NCBI GenBank assembly: GCA_027924585.1
Contig: BSBM01002089.1
Location: forward strand, 689,501-753,500
Direction of reading: 5' to 3'
Source of the DNA: Larix kaempferi
Taxonomy: Eukaryota; Streptophyta; Pinopsida; Pinales; Pinaceae
DNA: 64,000 nt
Below, piece after piece: positions 44,917 through 55,903 of the stretch. Position numbers and translations under genes: made by a program. Positions within the stretch are counted from its first letter, which is position 1; each line of letters begins with the position of its first letter. The notes under the pieces are model-generated. The model saw nothing but the letters and a program-made list of their open reading frames with translations, was not told the DNA's origin and made no database searches.

Positions 44917-46780
44917 TAAGAAAGAAAATCAGAACCCTGTGTTGTCGACAGATTGGTGGTTGGAAAAGTACATACACGATGGTCCACACGAATATTTTTT
45001 CTGCAAATTCCCAATCATCCGATATGAATGGTTAGCGAAATTGACCTTTCAAAAGCGAAACTTCCAAGGTGGTGAGCCGACATCTTGGACCCCATAACTG
45101 ATCCAGGAGCTGCAAGAGGTAGATAACAAAGCATCGCGGGCTGTCGAGGTCTGGGTCGAAAGTATATTGGAAGGATATATCACCGAGTTTGTGGTTGATA
45201 TGACAAAATATTATAGTGAGGCTGAATGGGAATTTTTCAATGGACCAAGAGGCAGGTTCCTGTTGTCGCTACAAATGTTCATTAAGATGTTCATCTGTGA
45301 AAAGGGCATACTGAAGATGCACCTCGATCAATAGAACCCTGGTGGGCGGAGGCTATGGATACCACGACAGTAGGGGGGTGGTAAATGGAATAATACGGGG
45401 TAGATGGGTGCAAGTTATGATGAAATTGTGAAGGAAGCCGAGGAAGAGAGTGGTCTTACGAGGGTAGGAGCAAGGTTTCGACAAGAGAAGAGACAGAGGA
45501 TAGGAGAAGGTCCTGTTGCGTTCGACACAAAAAGCCGCGAAGGAAGACCACACAGGACGAAGTGACCTCACAGTGCCGACAAGGACAACCAGGCTACGCA
45601 TAGGATAGAGGTAGGACCAACCCCCAGCAGCAACATACCCACACCTCCGCTCACTATCTCACAACCAGGAAGAAATACAACTTTGACACTGCCATGTTCA
45701 TCGTGTCAACAGAACTTGATTGCTAGGAGCTCAGCGACTGTAGGAAGGAAGCCCAGGATGGTGGGCGAAGATGCGAAGTTACCATTGTTCCATGGGAATG
45801 GCACTGACAACCCAGAGCAATACTGGTTATTGTGTGAATCAGTATGGACTGTTAAGCAAATTACGGATGATGATGCCAAGAAAGGTCAATTGGAGACAAC
45901 TCTTCGGGGTCATGCATTGGATTGATTTATGAAATTTGTACAAGTTCCTACAGGCACTCCAGAGAAGACGCTGGATGAGGTTAGAAAAGGATTGATTGCA
46001 GAGTTCAGAAAACCAAAATCTGAAGCACAATATATTACAGAACTGAAGGAGATTAAGTAGTATCCAAATGAAACTGTCTGGGATTTTGACCAAAGATTCA
46101 AAATGCTAATGGAAAGAGTCAGCTTCGACATGAGCGATGTCCAACACAAGGAATGGTTCATCGCAGCGTTGCTACCTCATATTCGACTCCCATTGATGCA
46201 ACAGAACATTATCACACTGAGCGAAGCTTTGGAAATTGTGATGTGGTTAGAAGCTTCGTCGATTGGTGAGAACACAGCTGGCATGTCTCAGATCCATACA
46301 CAATTGGAAAACCCAACAATTCAGTTGCAAGTTATTAAGAAGGGAAAAGAGCACCGCGAGGAGGTCTAGTGTACTCGATGTCGCACCGAGGGACATACAA
46401 GGGATAATTGCCCAAATTTCCGCAACTACCTTGTATTAGGAGGCCTAATCCATTAAGTGGCGGAGGTATGCCATGGTGCCACATCTATCAAGTATATGGG
46501 CATCGACATGAGGAGTGTCAATACATGCAGAAGATGTTCACAAAGCCTATGAATTTGTATTGTACATTCTGCAAGTCAGTTGGGCATGAAGATAAGGATT
46601 GTTGCGCATATGGCCTCCTTCAGGAAAGAACATACGACTCTTACTATGTGAAGGACGACCAGTGTGCAGTACATCAACTGCAACCGCAACCACAGGTGGC
46701 CCAACCGCTACCTCAACTGCAGATGCAGTTTGTACTACAGCCACAACCACAACAACAGTTTGTGCCACAATATAATTAGA
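44917..46780 (+). pseudogene. Gypsy1 gag and zinc knuckles
   Basis: The N-terminal part (VLSTDWWLEKYIHDGPHEYF and on) is polar. The core starts VGEDAKLPLFHGNGTDNPEQ and YWLLCESVW, followed by a gag fold with LETTLRGHALD, a TGA where relatives have Trp, FMKFVQVPTGTPEKTLDEVR and IAEFRKPKSEAQYITELKEI. Knuckles follow: CTRCRTEGHTRDNC (46370), CHIYQVYGHRHEEC (46474, second Cys replaced by Tyr) and CTFCKSVGHEDKDC (46561). A frameshift falls near 46410, between the first and second. Multiple nucleic-acid-binding knuckles in one Gag are unusual; most plant gypsy Gags have one. Confidence 0.8.
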
Positions 46781-48300
46781 TGCAAATGGCTCCACAGCAG
46801 CCACAATACGTTCATCCAGTATTGTGTTTTCAGCCAGGGAAGTGTGTTCAGCAGCAACCAAGTCCCATACAGCAACAGTTTAATCAACCTCAATATCAGC
46901 AGCAAGGGGGATTCCGCAGAGGATTCCAGGGAGGATGAGGTGGAGGCTTTGGTCGTGGAGGAGGATGAGGTCATGGACCTATCCAATGCTACAATTGTGG
47001 GGTATTGGGGCACTATCAGTGAGATTTCCTGCAATTGCAGACACAGTATACGTATTGTTTTGTTGCTAATCACACTGTTGAAAATTGCCCGCAGTTGATT
47101 GCGCGATGGCAGGAAGGAAATATACCGCAGTTACAGAATCATAACCAGTTGCCAAATCGGAATCAACTGCAGAATCAAAACCAGCATGAGAATCAGAATG
47201 CCAACCAGAATGTGAATCAACCTACGAACCCACCGCCGAACCAGAATCAAGGACCCACTGTCACGATGATTTCAGCAGAGCCAAGGACGCAAGATGCTAC
47301 TGTTGCAGTTATCACCCGTGGAGGTGCGACGACAGGAGAAGATGGTTTGCATCCACTCATTCGACTATCTGGAAAGAAGAAGGTGCAGTTCGACATTGAT
47401 GCCAAGAGAGAAACGTTCTTTGAAGCATGTAAGGCAATGGGCGGGAATCTTGGTAAGACAATTATTTGCGACATGCCCCCTGTTTTTTACTCAACTTCAG
47501 AAGTGGGCCCATCGCAGCAGTATGGTAATCTACAAAACTTATTTGAAATTTTTTTATCGCTGGCACGTGATCCTGAGGAACTTGCTGAGATCGAGAGTCT
47601 ATTGCATCGACCAACCAAGGGACAGAGGGGATCCACGGTGATATCCATGCAGAGGAAGAAGACAGGCAAAGAAATGTGCATGAATGTCCAAATTGGGGAT
47701 TACGAGGTCGATTCAGTTATTCTAGATCTGGGCTCCGATGTCAATATATTGACAAAGAAATCATGGTAAAATATGGGGATCCCAACGCTGAGTTGGTCTC
47801 CTGTACAACTGCGATTGGCTAATCAATCTAAGGTAACACCGATTGGGTGCATTCCGTGACTTGTTATGGATATTAAAGGAATGAAAACCTATGTTCATTT
47901 CAATTTTATCGAAGTCGTTGATGGTGGGAGCTCCTATCCCGCGCTGCTGGGGATTGGATGGGCTAATGACAGTATGGAGGTAATCAATTTTAAGAAGCTG
48001 GCGATGACCTTTGAAAATCAGGACCTTCGCGTCATCGCTCGGTTGGATCCAAATGAAGGGAAACGGTATGTTAAACATGTCAAGGATGAAGTTGTAAGAG
48101 GATGGGATCATGCATATAACATTTCAGAAGACTACATTCATCCTGCGGTTGGCGTAGAACTTGGTTGGCGCAGCTCTAGCTCTGTGTCTTCTGACTCGGA
48201 TGATGCTTTAGAGAACTGGCAGAATTGCCTGCATGAGGTATCGTTCAGGAAGTGTGGTTTGCTTACATAGTCACTGTGTCGTGTTGCAACTGAAACTGTT
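46781..48300 (+). pseudogene. Gypsy1 linker, further knuckles and aspartic protease
   Basis: A Gln-rich then Gly/Arg-rich stretch leads to two more Cys-His motifs, CYNCGVLGHYQ (46989, ending in a stop) and CFVANHTVENC (47057). An Asn/Gln/Pro repeat linker (47100-47260) follows. The protease begins around NVQIGDYEVDSVILDLGSDV; the active-site D-L-G-S is at 47725-47736. LRLANQSKVTPIGCI and SSYPALLGIGWANDS provide the flap and the hydrophobic-G core. Two stops interrupt it. After it come SEDYIHPAVGVELGW and a Ser/Asp-rich tail. Confidence 0.8.
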
Positions 48301-48920
48301 GAATTTCCAGTATATGAAGGTCTTCCTGGGTTGTCTGCATTTTTAGTAGAATTTGAAGACAAGGTGTCAGTATCACAGCGGTTGCTAGCATTGGAGGAGG
48401 CACTGAAGTCTACTCCAGCATGGTGGTGGGAGACCCATAAGAATTCAATTACTGAGTGGTCGTAGTGTCGAAGGTTGATGATGGTTTGCTTCGACAACAT
48501 AGAAATATACCACACTGGAAGGTACGATGGGCGGAATGACCCTAGTAGTCATCTGATGGAATGTCAGACTCTATGGGCCTCGTGACCAAGGGATGAATGG
48601 GTCCATGCTTTTGTCCACACTTTGGATGAAATGCCACGATATTGGTATGTCGCAGCTGAGTTGCGAGGGGATAATACCACTTGGTTAGAGTTGACAGTTT
48701 GCTTTACTCATACCTTCAGTTTTGCGGATGCCAACCCAAATGTTCATAATTCTTTGCAGCTCATCCGCGACGTTGTTCTGAAGGTCGTTCCAGTGGCATA
48801 GCCTGTAGATCTGCATACGCATTGTCAGATGCAGTCGATGATGGAGTGTTATAACATCACTAGAGGGCCATAGGATGGCGATGATCCACGGAATGTCAAT
48901 ATTCCTGAATCAGAAGGAAG
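48301..48920 (+). pseudogene. Second gag-like domain between protease and RT
   Basis: In the pol frame lies VYEGLPGLSAFLVEFEDK, then LKSTPAWWWETHKNSITEW, CRRLMMVCFDNIEIYHTGRY, DPSSHLMECQTLW, EWVHAFVHTLDEMPRYWYVA and TTWLELTVCFTHTFSF. The pattern (Y-x-G/Y-D-G, D-P-x-x-H-L, a W-x-F/V-x-x-x-L core, a W-Y pair, then F-x-x-x-F) is that of a Retrotrans_gag fold. Its position after protease and before RT is unusual. The residues are frame-continuous with pol despite several TAG/TGA codons, so it is part of the polyprotein and not a separate insertion. Function unknown; a duplicated capsid-like module is my inference. Confidence 0.6.
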
Positions 48921-50343
48921 TCGCAACGTGGTAGCACCTGACACACCAATAGATCCGATCAGTCAGTCAATGAAGCTCAGGAAGGTCAACATTGGGACAG
49001 AGGAGAACCCAAAGTTTTCGAATGTTGGCGACTACTGGGATGAAGACATGATGGCGAAGGTCACCGACCTGTTGCATGAGTTCCAATATTTGTTCCCTAC
49101 AAATTTTTCTGAGATAAAGGGAATCGTGTGGGATCTAGGGGAGATGAAGATTCCATTCAAACCATATGCAAAACCAATTAGGTAGCGACTGTATCAACTG
49201 AATCCGTGAAATAAGGAAAGGGTCAAAGTTGAACTTGAACGCATGTTGGATGCTGGCATCATTGAACCAGTCGAAGAATCATAATGAATTAGTCCTATGG
49301 TGGTGCAAGACAAAAAGACAGGTGAGGTATGGATTTGTGTCGACCTGAGGAAGCTGAATGATGCATGTATGCATGATCCATTTCCGACACCGTTCATTGA
49401 TGAAGTACTGGAGGGCGTGGGTGGCCAAGAGATGTATTCCTTCACGGATGGCTTTTTTGGTTATCACCAGATCAGGATTGTGAAAAAGGACTTCCACAAG
49501 ACAACGTTTGTGACTGAATGGGGGTGTTTCTAGTACATCATCATGTTGTTTGGGCTAAAGAACACACCTGCAATATTCTCTCGGGTTGTTGTTGCAGCCT
49601 TCAAAGATTTTATTCAGAAGTTTCTGCAAGTTTATATGGATGACTGGAAAGTTTACTGATTGATCAACGATCATCTGGAAAACCTACAACTGATGTTGGA
49701 GCGATGTCGACAGCATCAGATATCGCTAAACTTGAAGAAGTGGATTTTCTGTGCACCATTTGGGATATTTTTGGGTCACATTGTTTGCAAGAAGGGATTG
49801 TTGGTTGACCTAGCAAAGATTGTGCTCATTCTGAGCTTAACACTGCCTACCCATGTTAAGCAATTGCGAGCAACGCTGGGGCACACAGGGTACTATCACA
49901 AGTTCATCCCGGGTTATGCTGCGATCATGGCTCCTATGGAAAAGTTGCTAAAGAAATATGCAGCATTCGTCTGGAGTCCAAAATGTCAAGTCATTTTCGA
50001 GACGCTGAAGGCTAAGAATGCTTCCACTCCGATATTAGTCTTCCCTGACTGGAGCGAGGAATTCCATTTCCATGTGGTTGTGTCATCAATTGCACTGGGA
50101 GTATTGCTCGTGCAACCAGGGGAAGGAGATCTAGATCACCCAATTGCTTTTGCGAGTCGAAAGTTGTCGTCTGCAGAGAAAAATTATACCACTATAAAGA
50201 GGGAAGGCTTGGCGATGGGATATGCACTGCAGAAGTTTAGGCACTACTTGTTGGGAGGTCAGTTTAAGATGTTCATAGACCACTCTGCTTTGAAATATTT
50301 AGTCAATAAGCCTCTATTGGGGGGGGGATATGTCGCTGGTTAA
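48921..50343 (+). pseudogene. Gypsy1 reverse transcriptase and RNase H
   Basis: The RT block starts KVNIGTEENPKFSNVGDYWD, then LLHEFQYLFPTNFSEIKGI, VELERMLDAGIIEPVEES, KTGEVWICVDLRKLNDAC, FPTPFIDEVLEG and YSFTDGFFGYHQIRI. The catalytic YMDD is at 49633-49644 (VYMDDWKVY, then a stop). RNase H follows, with TPILVFPDWSEEFHFHVVVS, HPIAFASRKLSSAEKNYTT and FKMFIDHSALKYLVNK. A run of nine G's (50319-50327) shifts the frame at PLLGG. Stops occur at six or more places. Sequence order is standard for Ty3/gypsy. Confidence 0.9.
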
Positions 50344-51773
50344 TTCTCTTTCAAGAGTTTGATTTTGAGGTAATTGTGAAGCCCAGTCACTTGAACACGG
50401 GGCTAGATCACTTGTCGCAGATTGAGACAGGGGAGGAACCAACCAACATTGAAGTTGGGTTTCCAAATGTGAAACTATTCAAGGTTGACGTAGCTAATGA
50501 ATACTATGAAGAAATAATTCAGTTTTTGGCAATAGGAATTGCACCAGAGGAGTTTACCACCAGTCAGAAGAAGCAGTTGGTGGTTAAGGCTGTCGATTTC
50601 CAGTTGATTTCTGGACAGCTGTATAATCTAGGACCAAACGATATTTTGAGGTGATGCATCCTATCTCACAAGAAAGTTCAGATATTGTCAGAAGCACATG
50701 CAGGAGTGGTGGGTGGAAATTATGGTGGTCGTGCTACTGCCAAGAAGGTGCTTCACGCAGGGCTTTGGTGTCCCACTCTTCACAATGATGCAATGGATTA
50801 TGCGCGGACTTGCGATGTCTGTCAAAGAACTAGAAAAAACTCTAGGAGGGATGACATGTCGTTAATACCTCAAGTAACCTTGTAGCCATTTGATAAATGG
50901 GCTATGGATTTCATGGATCCTATAAACCCACCTGGGAAGGTCACTGGTGCACAATACATAATCACAGCGATGGATTATTTGACAAGATGGACGGAGGCCA
51001 CACCAGTTTTAGATTGCACTACTACGATAGCAACATGTTTCTTGTTCGACAATATTATCACTCGGTTTGGATGCCCGAAGGTATTGATGAGTGATCAGTG
51101 GAGTCACTTCATTAATCGCACAGTCAGCGCATTGACAGTGGAGCTTCAGCTACAGCATAAGAAGAGTACGCTGTATCATCTGCAAGAAAATGGCACGGTG
51201 GAGGCCTTCAACAAAGTATTGGAGCATGCACTTACAAAGGTTTGTAATGTGAACAACGATGACTGGGATTTGAAGATTCCAGTAGTCTTGTGGGCATATC
51301 GCACCACTTGTAAAAGGTTGACGGGAAAAACACCATTCAAATTTGGTTATGGGAAAGAGGCAGTGATGCCTATGGAGTACATTGTTTCGAGCCTACGCAT
51401 AGCGACAGCGACAGGCATGAATGATGAAGCAACATTAGCATAACGTCTGGCGCAACTGGTGCAACTTGAGGAAGACCGCTTTATCGCAAGTTTTCACTAA
51501 GGCGTGGAGAAGGATCAACAAAAAGCTTGGCATGATCACCATATCAAAAATAAGCAGTTTCAGCACGGAGACTTGGTGCTATTGTACGACAACAAGTTTA
51601 TGAAGCATCTCGACAAGTTACAGATGCATTGGTTGGGACCTTATCTCATTGGTTCTATTACTTCAGGAAGCGCAGTACAACTGCGACAGTTAGATGGAGT
51701 GCTTCTACCCAATCTAGTGAACGGTAGCAAGTTGAATCCCTACAAGACGGGCTCGGAGCCATGCAATGACTAA
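50344..51773 (+). pseudogene. Gypsy1 integrase
   Basis: The frame resumes after the poly-G slip with LNTGLDHLSQIETGEEP. The HHCC zinc domain is seen in SEAHAGVVGGNYGGR, VLHAGLWCP and DYARTCDVCQRTRK. The catalytic core has WAMDFMDP, TAMDYLTRWTEATPV, LMSDQWSHFINR (relatives have SDQGxHF, so Gly reads Trp) and ENGTVEAFNKVLEHAL, which supply the D,D and E residues. The C-terminal part has HGDLVLLYDNKFMKH, LQMHWLGPYLIGSI and LNPYKTG, the usual SH3-like or GPY/F-like tail. Two stops split it. It would insert element DNA; here it is not translatable in full. Confidence 0.9.
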
Positions 51774-52272
51774 CCGCATTGCAAAAAACAAAACAAAACA
51801 AAACAAAAATGCAGCATGCTAGATGGCAGGATGGCGCACCAACAGGAACAGAATGCGCAAGTGGAAGTGAAGGTATCATAGTTAAGAGAGCATGCTGAGA
51901 CGGTTGCAGGGCCGCGACCTGGTCAAATTAGCAATAAATGCAGGAAGTTAAAGATAGTTAATTCGCGGTGCTTGTTGAAATGATAGGCATTAATGATGGA
52001 TCTGTTCATTGGATTGACATAATCGACGGTGAATTCGGGTAATTAAGGCATGATTTGGTCATGATGAGTGGTTTGATTTGGTCATAATGAGGAAGGGATC
52101 AATTTGGCGCTATAAGAACGAGTCGAGGCTAGTTGGAAGCCATCTGTTTGCAAAGAGTAAAGTGAGTTGAATAACGTTGTGTTGAATTGTGCAAGGTTGA
52201 GTAGAGTTACAGAGCGAGATTGCACTGTGCTGAGCGAGTTTCCAAGTTGGGTGTGTGGGTGTCGAGCACGGA
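51774..52272. other. Spacer between integrase and ORF3 of gypsy1
   Basis: About 500 bp. It starts with an (AAAACA)n-like run near 51784-51808. No domain is recognised. It could hold a promoter or splice acceptor for ORF3 expression, but nothing in the sequence proves this. Confidence 0.4.
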
Positions 52273-54789
52273 ATGCCAAGTGAACTGGATACAGTTGAGA
52301 TTTTGAGTGAAGTAGAGTCAATCGTCATCCCTATCACTATTGAAGAGGAAGTTGCCAGTATGTCGGTTGGGTCGTTGTCAGTAACACAGAAGAAGAGGGG
52401 GGGGGTGTCCTAGTTCCCCACCACCAGAGAAGCGACAAACCCTAGCATCTACACAGTTGGAAGAGGGGGTACCTGCACATGTGAGTTCGTCGAGCTCAGG
52501 AATTGTGGAGTCTGCAGCTCGCACAGGGGTATCCATTGCAGATATCCTCAGTTTTATACCTCCCTTTCGACCCAGTGCGCAGCTTTGATATCCCACCAAG
52601 AACTAGTAGCACCAAGTCAGGATGTTGGCAATCCCACCAAGCATCTGCACTGCCAACATTGTGCCTGTGCTAATGCAGTTGAAGTACGACGATCATGATT
52701 TACTGGCACTGCAAGACTTAATGACGGAACCATTTTTGCCGAGAGCAGTCGTCCTGACACCACGCATTTCACGTGATTGGGCGTGCAGATTGGAAAAAGC
52801 CTGATTGTTGGGCTTGATCAACATGTCGCACTTTGGGCGGTTGACAAAAGAAAATGCCTACGTTAAGCATTCGTTGGCCTGCTTTCATGGTAGAATTTTG
52901 TGGTTGGACAGACCAGTCACCGTCACAGTTGACCTAATTTCTAAGATCACGGGATTGCCAAAGGATGGATCGGACCCTTCGCAATATTTCAAGGGGAAGG
53001 AGAATGACAGGAAGCGGTCATCGACATTTGTACGGCTTGGAACGTGATGGCCGAGCCTACCACACGGACACTATTAATGATAGGGTGGTCCGCATCAGGC
53101 CGAGGATTCTATGTTTCAAAGTCATACAGAAAAACCGCCCCAACCAATGCAACTCAGGGGTCGTGGCGTGTGCAGAGCGGTGCGCATAAGGCGTACAGAT
53201 GAACTAGTTCTTATTGAACCAGTTAAGCGAGGATGCAGTAACTATCCAGGAAGGAAAAGGGGCATTCGCGTACAGCTGGATTTTGATTTTGATTGCACTT
53301 GTAGCATGGATGGAGCCTGACGATTACCAGGTGATGGAAGTTGATGCCGCAATAGACCGAAAGATGCACGCTATCAGAATCTATGGTGGGTGCAGGAACC
53401 AGAGCGACTAAAGGATTGCGCAGCACAGCTCTAGATCTACTAGGAAGCATTGCAGGCGACAGTTGAGCATGTTCCATGGTTGTCCTAGGCAACCGTCATG
53501 AAATATAAGGGGATGGCCAAGTTTGTGATTGGCCTGCACAGCATTCATCTGCAAGCGTGACGTGATACATGGAAGCAGTGGTTGCAGACCCCCTACAAAT
53601 TGTCCGATGAAGAGCTGGATGGGATCATCGATGAATGGCCCATAGAATGGCGAGAACTAGTTAGTCATGAAGAAGAAGCAACGGGGCTACCGCCGGATGT
53701 ACTAGGCATGGAACAGCAAAATCACCCTGATTCGGATAAAGAGTTGTCGCAGACACCCATGGACAATGAGATAGACCGTGTGATTGAGGAGGGTAGAACG
53801 AAGGCACGATATTAGCAAGGTTACCCAGTGGTACCACCCCAGTAATGGAAGCGCAGTTGGATTGGCTTATTGCAGCCTTGACAAATGCAACAAATGCGAC
53901 AGCTAACGCAATGATGGCGCAAGCAGCAGCAAGCTTCAATGAGGTAAAATCTTGCCTTGATTCCTTAGTTAATATCATTTCAGAGAAGGCACCGGAGGCA
54001 GCACCTATGCAGGTAGTTGGCACAATCAACACTAGGTTGCGGGTTCGGAATGTGCAAATTCCCCTGACTGTGATTGCGACCGATGATGAGGCTCTCCAGG
54101 CCTCATTACAGTACTTACAAGGTCTGTCGATCGACATCAATGCGCTTCCCTCGTAGATGTTGGTGCAGATGTAGGCAGTTTTTAGCCAGGAGCTGGATGA
54201 CAGGGAACAAGACGTCAACAGTCAATTGTTGCGATCGCAGGAGAATGAGGCAACGACTCATAAATAAGTAGATGAATTAAAGGGAAAAGTCATCGCGATG
54301 AGGGACGTGGTCAATGAATTGGATGACAAGCTAGAGCAGCTAGTCGCTGAGAAGGCACGAGCAATTGAGGATTTGAAGAAGGAGCAGGATCGATGGATGA
54401 TGGTAAAATCCCACATTTGGGACAGCAGTGTGTGGTTGGAGGCAGAAATCACTAAAGCATGTCAGTATGTACCAGATCCCACCGCACAGTTGGTTCCGGT
54501 CGAGCAATCGCAGCAACTGGGGGCTGTCATCGCCCAATTGTAGCGCGACAATGCAGACTTAATAACTCTAATACACCTAGGCACATCGTAGGAGCAAGTA
54601 TCTGAACGAAAACACGCTATCGGGGAGTTGGCGACCTAGCTGGAAGAGCTGGAGCAAGAAGCGACCAAAATCACTGCAGAGACTGTGCAATTTTGGGGCA
54701 GCGTCATTCAGGATGAACAACTAGATCAGCTGACCAAGATTCGGCAAGAGGTGGAAGGGAAGTTGGAAACACTGAAAGCGTCAATGTGA
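52273..54789 (+). pseudogene. Gypsy1 ORF3 (extra ORF downstream of integrase)
   Basis: From ATG 52273 (MPSELDTVEILSEVESIVIP) an open region runs about 2.5 kb in the sense direction with a poly-G frameshift (52397-52405) and several stops. The middle part has NMSHFGRLTKENAYVKHSLA, RILWLDRPVTVTVDLISKIT, GLPKDG, YHTDTINDRVVRIRPRIL, CNSGVVACAERCA and LILIALVAWMEPDDYQ. The layout recalls the plant-mobile-domain or 'putative plant transposon protein' families (a strand-rich core with I-T-G-L-P), which is inference. The C-terminal third is charged and coiled coil (MRDVVNELDDKLEQLVAEKA, EDLKKEQDRWMMVKSHIW, LEELEQEATKI). Extra ORFs after integrase are known in some plant Ty3/gypsy lineages. Function unknown. 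Confidence 0.7.
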
Positions 54790-55094
54790 ATGATGCCACT
54801 AGTTGCTCTGGTTACCAAATCTATGGAACTGAAGGAGTTGCAACAGTGTGTTTCCAGGGCATAGGAGTGTCAGCAAAAGCACAGTGCATAGATGGATGAG
54901 TTCCAATAAATTGGAGCACAGTTCTCGCTCAAGGCAAGTTCCACGCTGCAAGATGTGGAAGAGAGTCAGCAGACAGCTACAGCAGTTCAAGAGCAAGTCC
55001 GGGAGATCGACCAGTAGTACGAAGACTTCCGGCTGAAAATCAACAAGTACACCATGTCCATCTGATGTGGCTCGAGGGAGAGCCACAAGATTGT
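54790..55094 (+). other. 3' end of gypsy1 interior
   Basis: The coiled-coil coding continues in decayed form (LKELQQCVSRA-like phrases, Gln/Glu-rich) to about 55060. The same region is better preserved in gypsy2 at about 63600-63950. Confidence 0.5.
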
Positions 55095-55097
55095 GTT

Positions 55098-55104
55098 GGG
55101 GGCC
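55098..55104 (+). promoter_or_regulatory. Purine-tract remnant before the 3' LTR of gypsy1
   Basis: TGTTGGGGGCC immediately precedes the LTR start; gypsy2 has TGTTGGGGGGCC at the same site (63988-63998). It is short for a polypurine tract, but its position is conserved. Confidence 0.5.
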
Positions 55105-55903
55105 TCTTGGCAGGCGGTTTGATGCGTCATCTGCGCAGCATCGCGGATGTTGTGATGCCATGCAAGAAGGAAAACAACGCGCAAGTCGATAATAGTTTAT
55201 ATATTTTGGACCGCATTATGTGGGTTTTTAAGTTAGCCTTTTTGTAGAGTTTGTTAAGAAGTAGTTAGGAGGTTTCCTAAGTGGACCACAAATGTAAAGG
55301 CCCTAGCCTATAAATAGACATAGCATTGTAAGTGCTGAGATAGACCAAAATTGATCAATTGAAGAGACAGTTGAGCATGGAGGATTTTTCTTTTTATTGT
55401 CTGTTAATCTGGGTATGCGACAGAAGAGTTATATAGTTGTATCTATGGGTTATTACGAAGGTTAATATGATGTGATTTGAGCAAAATCATTGTGAATTTC
55501 CTGTATCCTTGTGATAAATGCATTATGCAATATGAATCTGTGAATGATGCGATGTTTTCTTGTTGTAATTAATGTTTTACTGTCATATCTATTGCGCATT
55601 GGTGGTTCTGTCAATGATGAGATCTGTTGAATGATGTTGTAATTATGTTTAATGCCTGATTTGAATGATTAGATTTGTTATGCAATGTTGCGATAAGTCA
55701 ATGAGTTAATGCACAAGGTCCTCCTTCATTCGGCGGAAACGTGGTTCCGTCAGCTCTCCCTTAAACATATCGAGTGAGACTTCATCTGCTCTGCGGGTGT
55801 TGCTGGACAGGGTAAAACCTGTCTAGGCCGGTGCTCAGGGAGATCGTGGTGGTTTGGGTGTCGACAGTGTGAGGATACCCTATCAACTGAGTTTGTCTCA
55901 ACA
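55105..55903 (+). repeat. 3' LTR of gypsy1
   Basis: 799 bp. It starts TCTTGGCAGGCGG (TG changed to TC) and ends GTCTCAACA. It has only one 30-bp GCATTATGTGG unit. CCTATAAATAGACA lies near 55310. It is followed by the AGTGC copy of the target duplication. Confidence 0.9.

Larger units (their letters stand above)
44043..55903 (+). mobile_element. Ty3/gypsy element gypsy1 with extra domains
   Basis: LTRs are 44043-44902 and 55105-55903. The 5-bp target duplication is AGTGT/AGTGC (44038-44042 and 55904-55908). Interior order: gag, several zinc knuckles, Gln/Asn-rich linker, protease, a second gag-like segment, RT-RNase H, integrase, a spacer, ORF3 ending in coiled coils, and a purine tract. Most of pol stays in one frame apart from single-base slips, but many in-frame TAG and TGA codons are present. 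The RT active site YMDD is intact. It inserted in unit 2 of the copia tandem duplication. Confidence 0.9.

Noticed and set aside
45353-45601. Minus-strand frame opposite gypsy1 gag
   Set aside because: Shadow of the real gag coding on plus; no independent features.
46547-47073. Minus-strand Val/Ala-rich and Leu/Trp-rich frames opposite the Gln-rich linker
   Set aside because: Antisense reading of CAA/CAG-rich repeats gives Leu, Trp and Val runs; not a gene.
53661-54218. 185-codon minus frame opposite ORF3
   Set aside because: Antisense of the ORF3 coding region; the Ser/Ala-rich translation has no motif.
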